A program made the translations under genes and the position numbers. From assembly GCA_905215845.1 (NCBI GenBank), contig CAJMRU010000091.1, forward strand, positions 1 through 5,119: a stretch of 5,119 nt of DNA, written 5' to 3'. The notes under the pieces were generated by a model, which was not told the origin of the DNA, searched no databases, and saw nothing but the letters and a program-made list of their open reading frames with translations. Source of the DNA: an uncultured bacterium. Lineage in GTDB: Bacteria > Bacillota > Clostridia > TANB77 > CAG-508. Numbering within the stretch: position 1 is the stretch's first letter; every line of letters starts with the position of its first letter. Positions 1 to 5,119 of the stretch are shown here, in pieces.

Positions 1-26
1 ATATTATATAATAAAAATAACAATGA

Positions 27-61
27 TAAATGTCAAAAATATTAAAATTATGTGACATTTA
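27..61. repeat. 9-bp inverted repeat, possible hairpin or operator
   Basis: TAAATGTCA at 27-35 is the exact reverse complement of TGACATTTA at 53-61, with a 17-base AT-rich loop. Neither strand has a T-run directly after the stem, so it does not look like an intrinsic terminator. It could be a weak hairpin, a protein-binding site, or chance in AT-rich DNA. Confidence 0.3.
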
Positions 62-330
62 GGTTACGAAAAATATATTTATGAAATAAGAGGTTAATTT
101 ATAATAACAAAAGATTCCAAAATCAAAGTTATCGAAAAATGAAATTAAATAAAAAGTAAAAAAGTACCAAAACAACTGAAGGGATTTTAAAGGGCACTTT
201 TAATAGATGTATACGGAAAAATTTTATATATGGTCAAGATAAAAGCTGACTTCTCAACTACAATAAACAACAACAGTAAAAAAAAGGAAAATAAACGATA
301 AATAAGAAAAGAGAATATAAATAGATAGAA

Positions 331-337
331 TGTCGAA
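331..337 (+). promoter_or_regulatory. Candidate Spo0A box (TGTCGAA)
   Basis: TGTCGAA is an exact match to the classical 0A-box consensus bound by the sporulation regulator Spo0A in endospore-forming Firmicutes. It lies 19 bases upstream of the -35 hexamer of the coiled-coil gene promoter, where a regulator could act. A 6/7 match (TATCGAA) is at 130-136. One 7-base match can easily be chance, and it is not shown that this organism sporulates, so this is a suggestion only. Confidence 0.25.
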
Positions 338-356
338 AAATGGCGATGAAAAAATC

Positions 357-385
357 TTGACAACAAAGTTTTAGAAATATATAAT
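357..385 (+). promoter_or_regulatory. Consensus vegetative promoter for the coiled-coil gene
   Basis: TTGACA at 357-362 and TATAAT at 380-385 are both perfect sigma-A/sigma-70 consensus hexamers separated by the optimal 17 bases. Transcription would start near 392, giving a leader of about 50 bases before the ATG at 443. This is the strongest promoter in the window by consensus. Confidence 0.85.
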
Positions 386-393
386 GTTCATAC

Positions 394-415
394 ATTAATT
401 TGAATTGGAATTAAT
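394..415. promoter_or_regulatory. Imperfect 22-bp dyad at the transcription start (operator candidate)
   Basis: ATTAATT (394-400) and AATTAAT (409-415) are inverted copies flanking a central AATT (403-406). The dyad is symmetric at 18 of 22 positions and begins at the predicted start site of the upstream consensus promoter, where a repressor would block initiation. It is made almost only of A and T, so such symmetry can arise by chance; no regulator family is recognised. Confidence 0.25.
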
Positions 416-427
416 AGTTCAAGTAAG

Positions 428-435
428 AAAGGAGG
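428..435 (+). promoter_or_regulatory. Strong ribosome binding site of the coiled-coil gene
   Basis: AAAGGAGG, followed by further G residues to 438, lies 7 bases before the ATG at 443. It is a near-complete complement of the 16S rRNA 3' end. It fixes the start codon and, with the consensus promoter, predicts high expression. Confidence 0.85.
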
Positions 436-442
436 GGGTATT

Positions 443-979
443 ATGACACAAGAACAAAGAGATGCTATGCTTATGGAAATATTATCAAAAGTGGACAATC
501 AAGAAAAAGGATTATCTAAAATAATGGATAAATTAGATGAACACGAAAAGATGATTTTAAAACTAGATGAAAAAATTGATATTGTTCGTGATGAATTAAA
601 TGCAAAAATAGATGTAGTTTATAATGAATTAAATAACAAAATAGACAAAGTCCATGAAGAATTAAACAACAAAATAGAAGTGTTAAATAATAAAATAGAC
701 AAAGTGTACGAAGAATTAAACAGCAAAATAGAAACATTAAATGATAAAATAGACAAAGTTGATAAAAAACTAAGCAATAAAGTAGAAAATTTAAGAAATA
801 GAATAGAATTTGTAGACAAAAAATTCGAAAAATTATATTTCGAAATAGACATGCAAATCAAGCAAATATACATAGAGCATGGCAAAATGCTAAGGGAAAA
901 CTCAAAGAAACTAGAAATAGTTGAAAGAGACTATGGAATAATGTTAGAATATCATCAAAAAAAGATTCAAAGTTTATAA
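443..979 (+). CDS. Coiled-coil repeat protein of unknown function
   Basis: The product has 178 residues and no recognisable enzymatic motif, signal peptide or membrane segment, so it is probably cytoplasmic. Residues 1-40 (start MTQEQRDAML) form an amphipathic, charged N-terminus. From about residue 24 to 135 hydrophobic residues recur at 3-4 spacing: L24, I27, L31, I38, L41, I45, V48, L52, I56, V59, L63, I67, V70, L74 and on to L131, typical of a long parallel coiled coil. Residues 52-73 are two 11-residue repeats of the form LNxKIDxVxxE. Residues 74-127 are three 18-residue repeats (an 11- plus a 7-residue coil unit) led by L74, L92 and L110. The last 45 residues, with KLYFEIDMQIKQIYIEHGKML, are non-repetitive. 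Small proteins with this layout (short N-terminus, repeated coil, conserved tail) are common as hypothetical proteins in Clostridia; that resemblance is from memory. Likely homo-oligomeric; role unknown. The gene stands alone between a strong promoter and a terminator. Confidence 0.85.
   Translation: MTQEQRDAMLMEILSKVDNQEKGLSKIMDKLDEHEKMILKLDEKIDIVRDELNAKIDVVYNELNNKIDKVHEELNNKIEVLNNKIDKVYEELNSKIETLNDKIDKVDKKLSNKVENLRNRIEFVDKKFEKLYFEIDMQIKQIYIEHGKMLRENSKKLEIVERDYGIMLEYHQKKIQSL
596..823 (+). repeat. In-frame tandem repeats of 33 and 54 bp inside the coiled-coil gene
   Basis: Two 33-bp units (596-628, 629-661) are followed by three 54-bp units (662-715, 716-769, 770-823), all in frame. The 14-mer AAAATAGACAAAGT is repeated exactly at 638-651, 692-705 and 746-759, exactly 54 bases apart. 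Identity falls off in the last unit (770-823). The pattern suggests expansion by slippage or unequal recombination, with unit lengths that keep the coil in register. The copy number may differ between strains. Confidence 0.85.
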
Positions 980-1024
980 TCAAATGAAAATTTATATCAA
1001 ACAATTATTTCAAAATCAGGTTAA

Positions 1025-1064
1025 AAAATAACCTATTAGAGTTTTAAGTCCAATAGGTTATTTT
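1025..1064. terminator. Bidirectional intrinsic terminator between coiled-coil gene and leuS
   Basis: A perfect 13-bp stem is formed by 1025-1037 (AAAATAACCTATT) and 1052-1064 (AATAGGTTATTTT), with a 14-base loop. On the - strand the stem runs into six T residues and begins 5 bases after the leuS stop, so it fits best as the leuS terminator. On the + strand it ends in four T residues followed by AT-rich sequence, so it can also end the coiled-coil transcript. GGTTA at 1019-1023 could pair with TAACC at 1029-1033 as a weaker competing 5-bp hairpin. Confidence 0.8.
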
Positions 1065-1069
1065 AAATA

Positions 1070-3493
1070 TTATTTTATTACTATATTATAAATCTTATTT
1101 TTTACATAAATTTCTTTAACAATATTTTTACCTTCTAATTTAGAAGAAATTGCATTATGTACTTTTTCTTTAACAGAAGCTTCGTCTTCATCTAAAGAGA
1201 TATTTACAGTAGCTTTTAATTTTCCATTGAATTGAATAGGTAAAGTAATTTCATCAGCAATAGTTTTATCTTCGTTATATTCAGGCCATTCCATATAAGC
1301 AAGCATTTTATCTCCGTTTAATACTGTTTGCCAAAGTTCTTCAGTTATATGTGGTGCAACTGGATTTAAAAGTTGTAAAAATGTTTTAAATTCAGCCTTG
1401 TTAATAGATTTTTCTTTATAAAATTCATTAACCATTGACATAAAAGTTGATATCACAGTATTAAATTTCATCTCTTCTATATCAGAAGAAACTTTTTTAA
1501 TTGCTCTATGCATCATTTTTTCAAATTTTGGAGAATAGCTATCTCCATCAACTAATATATTTTGTAAATTCCAAACTCTATCTAAGAATTTAGAACAACC
1601 TCTAATACTTTCCATAGACCATGGAGCTGTTTGGTCAAATGGTCCCATAAACATTTCATAAACTCTAAAAGAGTCAGCACCAAATTCATTTACAATGTCA
1701 TCTGGGTTTACAACATTACCTTTAGATTTAGACATTTTTTCACCATTAGAGCCTAAAATCATTCCGTGAGAAGTACGTTTTTGATAAGGTTCTTTAGTTG
1801 GAACCACACCTATATCATATAAGAATTTATGCCAAAATCTTGAATATAATAAATGTAAGGTAGTATGTTCCATTCCGCCATTATACCAATCAACAGGTGA
1901 CCAGTATTCTAAAGCTTCTTTAGATGCCAAAGCAGAATCATTATGAGCATCCATATATCTCAAATAATACCAAGAAGAACCGGCCCATTGAGGCATAGTA
2001 TCAGTTTCTCTTGTAGCTTTAGAACCACAGTGAGGACAAATTGTATTTACCCATTCAGTGTGACGAGCAAGAGGAGATTCTCCATTTTCTCCGGGTTCAT
2101 AATCTTCAACTTCAGGTAATCTTAAAGGTAATTCAGATTCAGGTACAGAAACCCATCCACATTTATCACAATGAACCATTGGTATAGGTTCACCCCAATA
2201 ACGTTGTCTTGAAAATACCCAATCACGTAACTTGAAATTAACTTGCTTTTTTCCAATATTATTTTGCTCTAAATATTCTAATACCTTAGTTTTAGCATCA
2301 GTAACAGATAAACCGTCTAAAAAATCAGAGTTTATTAAAATACCAGTTTCAACATCAGTAAAAGCTGAGTCTTCAATATTACATACAACATCATCAGATG
2401 AAGATTTAATGACTTGTTTAATAGGTAAATTAAACTTTTTAGCAAATTCATGGTCGCGTGTGTCATGTCCAGGAACAGCCATTATAGCACCAGTACCATA
2501 AGTAATTAAAACATAATCAGAAATCCAGATAGGAATTTCTTTACCAGTAAGAGGATTTATAGCTTTAATACCTTTTATTTCACAACCAGTTTTTTCTTTA
2601 TTTAATTCAGCTCTTTCAAAATCAGATTTTAGTGAAGCTAAATGTCTATAATTTTTAAGTTCCTCCATATTAGTTATTTTATCAGCCAATTTCTCAATAA
2701 TATTATGTTCTGGTGCAACAACCATATAAGTAGCACCAAATAGAGTGTCAGGTCTAGTTGTATAAACGGTTAAACTTTCGCAAGAATCAGAAATTTTAAA
2801 ATTAACTTCAGCACCTTCACTACGACCTATCCAATTTATTTGTTGAGCTTTAATTTTATCCAAGAAATCAACATCATCCAAGTCATCAATTAATCTTTGA
2901 GCGTATTTAGTGATTTTTAACATCCATTGACTTTTTTCCTTTTGAACAACAGGACTACCACATCTTTCACAAACTCCATTTACAACTTCTTCATTAGCAA
3001 GTCCAACTTTGCAACCAGTACAGAAGTTAATTGGCATAGTAGCTTTATAAGCTAATCCATGTTTATAAAGTTGTATAAAAATCCATTGAGTCCATTTATA
3101 ATATTCAGGATCAGTAGTATTTACTTCTCTTGACCAATCAAAAGAAAAACCAAGAGATTTTAATTGGTCTCTAAAATGATTAATATTTTGTTCAGTAGTA
3201 ATTTTTGGATGTACATGAGTTTTTATAGCATAATTTTCAGCAGGTAAACCAAATGCATCAAAACCAATAGGAAGTAAAACATTATAGCCTTGCATCCTTC
3301 TCTTTCTAGCAATAATATCTAATGCAGTATAACTTCTTGGATGTCCAACATGAAGCCCTTGACCTGATGGATAAGGAAATTCAATTAAGCCATACCACTT
3401 TTTCATAGTATAGTCATTTTTTGCATTAAAAGTTCCTTCACTATACCATTTATTTTGCCATTTTTTTTCTATCTCTTTAAAATTATATGACAT
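1070..3493 (-). CDS. leuS: Leucyl-tRNA synthetase (class I)
   Basis: This enzyme charges tRNA-Leu with leucine using ATP in the cytoplasm (EC 6.1.1.4). The 807-residue product is full length. The HIGH-type motif is HVGHP at 48-52 and the KMSKS loop is at 586-590. A first zinc-type Cys4 cluster is C158, C161, C175, C178. The CP1 editing domain, which hydrolyses mischarged tRNA, spans roughly 224-420 and keeps TTRPDT (245-250) and GTGAIMAVPGHD with D344 and D347. A second Cys4 cluster (C442, C445, C486, C489) follows. The catalytic core resumes with QWAGSSWYYLRY (502-513). There is no leucine-specific insertion before KMSKS, as in Bacillus-type enzymes and unlike E. coli. The C-terminal helical and tRNA-contacting domains cover about 650-807. 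The start is supported by AAAGGGG 7 bases upstream. The gene is monocistronic. Its Ile codons are mostly ATT, unlike the ATA-rich neighbours. Confidence 0.98.
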   Translation of the reverse strand: MSYNFKEIEKKWQNKWYSEGTFNAKNDYTMKKWYGLIEFPYPSGQGLHVGHPRSYTALDIIARKRRMQGYNVLLPIGFDAFGLPAENYAIKTHVHPKITTEQNINHFRDQLKSLGFSFDWSREVNTTDPEYYKWTQWIFIQLYKHGLAYKATMPINFCTGCKVGLANEEVVNGVCERCGSPVVQKEKSQWMLKITKYAQRLIDDLDDVDFLDKIKAQQINWIGRSEGAEVNFKISDSCESLTVYTTRPDTLFGATYMVVAPEHNIIEKLADKITNMEELKNYRHLASLKSDFERAELNKEKTGCEIKGIKAINPLTGKEIPIWISDYVLITYGTGAIMAVPGHDTRDHEFAKKFNLPIKQVIKSSSDDVVCNIEDSAFTDVETGILINSDFLDGLSVTDAKTKVLEYLEQNNIGKKQVNFKLRDWVFSRQRYWGEPIPMVHCDKCGWVSVPESELPLRLPEVEDYEPGENGESPLARHTEWVNTICPHCGSKATRETDTMPQWAGSSWYYLRYMDAHNDSALASKEALEYWSPVDWYNGGMEHTTLHLLYSRFWHKFLYDIGVVPTKEPYQKRTSHGMILGSNGEKMSKSKGNVVNPDDIVNEFGADSFRVYEMFMGPFDQTAPWSMESIRGCSKFLDRVWNLQNILVDGDSYSPKFEKMMHRAIKKVSSDIEEMKFNTVISTFMSMVNEFYKEKSINKAEFKTFLQLLNPVAPHITEELWQTVLNGDKMLAYMEWPEYNEDKTIADEITLPIQFNGKLKATVNISLDEDEASVKEKVHNAISSKLEGKNIVKEIYVKNKIYNIVIK

Positions 3494-3500
3494 AAAAAAG

Positions 3501-3507
3501 CCCCTTT
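3501..3507 (-). promoter_or_regulatory. Ribosome binding site of leuS
   Basis: Read on the - strand, AAAGGGG lies 7 bases before the leuS ATG (3493-3491). It is a good Shine-Dalgarno match and supports the chosen start. Confidence 0.8.
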
Positions 3508-3525
3508 CGAAAAATATTTTTTTGT

Positions 3526-3554
3526 ATTATATAACAAAAATAGGAATAAAGCAA
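3526..3554 (-). promoter_or_regulatory. Promoter of leuS
   Basis: On the - strand TTGCTT (3554-3549) and a perfect TATAAT (3531-3526) are separated by 17 bases. Transcription would begin near 3519, giving a leader of only about 26 bases that is nearly all ribosome binding site. That leaves no room for a T-box leader, which often controls aminoacyl-tRNA synthetase genes in Firmicutes. Confidence 0.75.
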
Positions 3555-3741
3555 GAACTAGGAATTTAAGTTTTTAAGATTGTTTTTTCAGACTCCCACT
3601 CAGCATTTCTAATTTTTCTCAAATTTTTATCATATAAAAGTATAAAACTTTAAAAAGTGTTTAGGGTTGAGTAGTAACTTTACTTGATACTATATTCAAT
3701 AATATAAAATCTCAATATACAAAAACTAAATAATAATTCTA
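3555..3741. other. Divergent intergenic region between leuS and the HD gene pair
   Basis: AT-rich DNA with no plausible coding frame. I looked for the conserved T-box antiterminator sequence on the leuS strand and did not find it. A short AT-only dyad (TATATT at 3691-3696 with AATATA at 3701-3706) is present but weak. A poor alternative promoter for the HD genes could be TTGAGT (3667-3672) with TATATT (3691-3696), spacer 18. Nothing else is recognised. Confidence 0.5.
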
Positions 3742-3770
3742 TTGCATAAAAAGATGAAAAATGTTAGAAT
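3742..3770 (+). promoter_or_regulatory. Possible promoter of the HD gene pair
   Basis: TTGCAT (3742-3747) and TAGAAT (3765-3770) are separated by 17 bases and each differs from consensus at one or two positions. The predicted start, near 3777, would leave a leader of only about 13 bases with the ribosome binding site at its very 5' end. That is tight, so transcription may begin further upstream. Confidence 0.45.
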
Positions 3771-3777
3771 TTGCATT

Positions 3778-3783
3778 GAGGTG
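3778..3783 (+). promoter_or_regulatory. Ribosome binding site of the first HD gene
   Basis: GAGGTG lies 6 bases before the ATG at 3790, a good Shine-Dalgarno match at normal spacing that fixes the start. Confidence 0.75.
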
Positions 3784-3789
3784 TTTTAA

Positions 3790-4611
3790 ATGATAGATAT
3801 AACAAAAGCAAAGAAAGCGTTTAAAGAATACATTAAAAATTATGACATTAATAATCCAAAGGTAAAATTAAAAATAGCTCATATTGAAAGGACAGCAAAT
3901 ATAGCAAGAAAAACAGCAGAGAGTTTAAATTTAAAAAAAGAAGATATAGAATTAGCAGAATTGATAGGCTTATTACATGATATAGGAAGATTTGAACAAG
4001 TAAAGAGATATAATACATTTGTAGACCATGTAAGTGAAAATCATGCTGAATTAGGAGTGAAAATACTATTTGAAGAAAATTTGATAAGAAAATTTATAGA
4101 AAATGATAAATATGATAGAATAATAAAATTAGCAATATTAAACCATAATAAAGATAAAAAAGATATGACAAAAGAAATAACAAAAAAAGAAAAATTACAC
4201 ATAGAACTAATTAGAGATAGTGATAAAACAGATATAATATATTTATTAACTTATGAAGATAAAAAAGCGGCTTGGGAAAAGGAAGATTTATCAGATGAAG
4301 TATTTACAAAAGAAATTTATAGAGAATTTATAGAAGATAAAAATATATTTTATCCAAATATGAAAACATGTGCAGATAGACTAATAGGGCATTTTGCTTT
4401 TGTATATGATTTTAATTATGAATATGGATTGAAAACAATATATGAAAATGAATATTATGATAAAATTTATAATAGATTTGATTTTAACAAAACAGAAACA
4501 AATCAAATGTTTAAAAACGTATATGATGTGACAATGAATTATATAAAAGGAAGGTTAGAGAAAAATAATGTTAAATATTCAAAAAGCAAGCAAAGAGTTT
4601 ATACAGTATAG
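3790..4611 (+). CDS. HD-domain protein, predicted metal-dependent phosphohydrolase (first of tandem pair)
   Basis: The 273-residue protein is a stand-alone HD-superfamily member. Ligand-type residues occur in the family order: H31 (KIAHIERTANIA), the signature H63-D64 within GLLHDIGRFEQ (60-70), H85, H119 (LNHNKD) and D145 (RDSDKTD). HD proteins hydrolyse phosphoester bonds in nucleotides, cyclic dinucleotides or alarmones using one or two bound metal ions; the substrate here cannot be told. No GYP motif, sensor domain, signal peptide or membrane segment is seen, so it is probably a cytoplasmic single-domain enzyme with a C-terminal helical region (about 150-255). The last 15 or so residues, rich in K, S and N, are encoded by DNA shared with the next gene and may not be a conserved part of the fold. 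It probably forms an operon with the downstream paralogue. Codon use is strongly A-ending (ATA, AGA, AAA). Confidence 0.85.
   Translation: MIDITKAKKAFKEYIKNYDINNPKVKLKIAHIERTANIARKTAESLNLKKEDIELAELIGLLHDIGRFEQVKRYNTFVDHVSENHAELGVKILFEENLIRKFIENDKYDRIIKLAILNHNKDKKDMTKEITKKEKLHIELIRDSDKTDIIYLLTYEDKKAAWEKEDLSDEVFTKEIYREFIEDKNIFYPNMKTCADRLIGHFAFVYDFNYEYGLKTIYENEYYDKIYNRFDFNKTETNQMFKNVYDVTMNYIKGRLEKNNVKYSKSKQRVYTV
4548..4554 (+). promoter_or_regulatory. Ribosome binding site of the second HD gene, inside the first
   Basis: AGGAAGG sits within the coding sequence of the first HD gene, 13 bases before the ATG at 4568; a weaker GAG at 4558-4560 is closer. The long spacing suggests that initiation leans on ribosomes already translating the first gene. 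Confidence 0.5.
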
Positions 4612-5119
4612 TAAAAAATTTGATTTAGAAGATGAGAATATTAATAATAAACAAGCTCATTCAATCAGAGTAATGCATATATGTGAAAAAATTGGAAAAG
4701 AAATGAATTTGAATAAAGAAGAAATACAAGTAGCAAAATTAATAGGGCTATTACATGATATAGGAAGATTTGAACAATATAAAAAATGCAAAACATATAT
4801 AGATAGGGAAAGTTTTGATCATGGTGATTATGGAGAAACATTACTTAAAGAAAATAATTTTATTGAAAAATTTATAGATGATAAAAAATATATTAAAATA
4901 ATATTGAAAGCAGTAAAGAACCATAATAAATACAAAATTGAAGATGATATGAATGAAGAAGAATTAAAGTATGTAAGATTAATAAGAGATGCTGATAAAA
5001 TTGATATATTATATGAAGCAGTAAACATTTTTTGGAATAGTAAAGAAGAAAAAGAAAAAATGGAAAATTCAACAATTAGCCAAGAGGTAAAAGAAGAATT
5101 TTTTCAAGAAGTTAATATA
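4568..5119 (+). CDS. HD-domain protein, paralogue of the preceding gene (3' end outside window)
   Basis: The first 184 codons are present and the frame is open to the last base. The product starts MLNIQKASKEF and aligns without gaps to the upstream HD protein from residue 1: H31, H63-D64 (GLLHDIGRFEQ), H85 and H119 fall at identical numbers, followed by D143 (RDADKID). By hand count 55 of the first 120 residues are identical. A 29-bp stretch coding the HD signature is identical in the DNA (3971-3999 and 4749-4777). The start is secure: an in-frame TAG at 4556-4558 precedes it, this is the first ATG after it, and AGGAAGG (4548-4554) lies upstream, though at a longish 13 bases. It overlaps the previous gene by 44 bases in another frame, implying co-transcription and probably coupled translation. 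The role is the same general prediction: metal-dependent phosphohydrolase of unknown substrate. Confidence 0.85.
   Translation, partial: MLNIQKASKEFIQYSKKFDLEDENINNKQAHSIRVMHICEKIGKEMNLNKEEIQVAKLIGLLHDIGRFEQYKKCKTYIDRESFDHGDYGETLLKENNFIEKFIDDKKYIKIILKAVKNHNKYKIEDDMNEEELKYVRLIRDADKIDILYEAVNIFWNSKEEKEKMENSTISQEVKEEFFQEVNI

Larger units (their letters stand above)
1..356. other. AT-rich intergenic stretch with no gene
   Basis: No open reading frame of convincing length or coding character occurs on either strand; stops are dense in all frames. The stretch is extremely A-rich. It contains a 9-bp perfect inverted repeat (27-35 with 53-61, 17-base loop, no T-run after it), three exact copies of CGAAAAAT (67-74, 133-140, 334-341) with one variant CGGAAAAAT at 214-222, and a TGTCGAA heptamer at 331-337 just upstream of the next promoter. 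I recognise no riboswitch, tRNA or conserved RNA. Part of it may be the 3' flank of a gene lying before the window. Confidence 0.6.

Noticed and set aside
27..61. Terminator of a gene upstream of the window
   Set aside because: The 9-bp stem has a long 17-base loop and no T-run after it on either strand.
629..823. Possible CRISPR-like repeat array
   Set aside because: The repeats are contiguous, in frame, degenerate and without unique spacers; they encode a coiled coil.
516..885. Open frames on the - strand opposite the coiled-coil gene (516-737 and 619-885)
   Set aside because: They are mirror images of the A-rich repeats, giving Leu/Phe/Ser/Ile-rich products, with no ribosome binding site; they exist only because the repeats keep the opposite frames open.
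2232..2501. 89-codon + strand frame inside leuS
   Set aside because: It lies wholly opposite the conserved editing domain of leuS, has no ribosome binding site or recognisable motif.
3494..3789. T-box riboswitch upstream of leuS
   Set aside because: No conserved antiterminator sequence is visible on the leuS strand, and the promoter found leaves only about 26 leader bases.
4561..4568. Canonical -1 slippery heptamer at the HD junction
   Set aside because: In the first gene's frame the site reads G AAA AAT, not A AAA AAT, and a -1 shift meets TAA at once. Only a +1 shift or a change in the run length would join the two genes.
4828..5075. - strand frames opposite the second HD gene
   Set aside because: Shadow frames of AT-rich coding DNA; the + strand frame is a clear HD-domain protein with colinear homology to its neighbour.

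Overview
The window comes from a very AT-rich, low-GC Gram-positive bacterium, most likely a member of the Clostridia. The evidence is strong AGGAGG-type ribosome binding sites, vegetative -35/-10 promoters with 17-base spacers, A-ending codons dominated by AAA, ATA and GAA in three of the four genes, and a bacterial-type leucyl-tRNA synthetase without a leucine-specific insertion. The genus cannot be fixed from the sequence. The standard genetic code fits all genes.

Layout: (1) Positions 1-442 hold no gene. The stretch is AT-rich, carries a few inverted and direct motifs, and ends in a fully consensus promoter (TTGACA, 17 bases, TATAAT) and a very strong ribosome binding site. (2) These drive a 178-residue coiled-coil protein (443-979, +) of unknown function, built from tandem 11- and 18-residue repeats. 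(3) A perfect 13-bp hairpin at 1025-1064 separates it from the convergent leuS and can terminate both genes. (4) leuS (1070-3493, -) encodes a complete 807-residue leucyl-tRNA synthetase. It is a single-gene transcription unit with its own promoter and a leader of only about 26 bases, too short for a T-box. (5) A 296-bp divergent intergenic region follows. (6) Two paralogous HD-domain proteins lie in tandem on the + strand: the first complete (3790-4611), the second starting inside the first (4568) and running off the window end. They align without gaps from residue 1, keep the same metal-ligand histidines and aspartates, and overlap by 44 bases.

The three transcription units show no obvious shared pathway. 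leuS is housekeeping. The coiled-coil gene and the HD pair are accessory genes of unknown role. The HD pair is the part most likely to repay attention: a tandem duplication of small stand-alone predicted metal-dependent phosphohydrolases, translated as an overlapping pair, with an A-run at the junction whose length decides whether the genes are fused, stop/start-coupled or overlapping. I see no mobile element, CRISPR array, tRNA or rRNA, and no clear evidence of an undescribed system.
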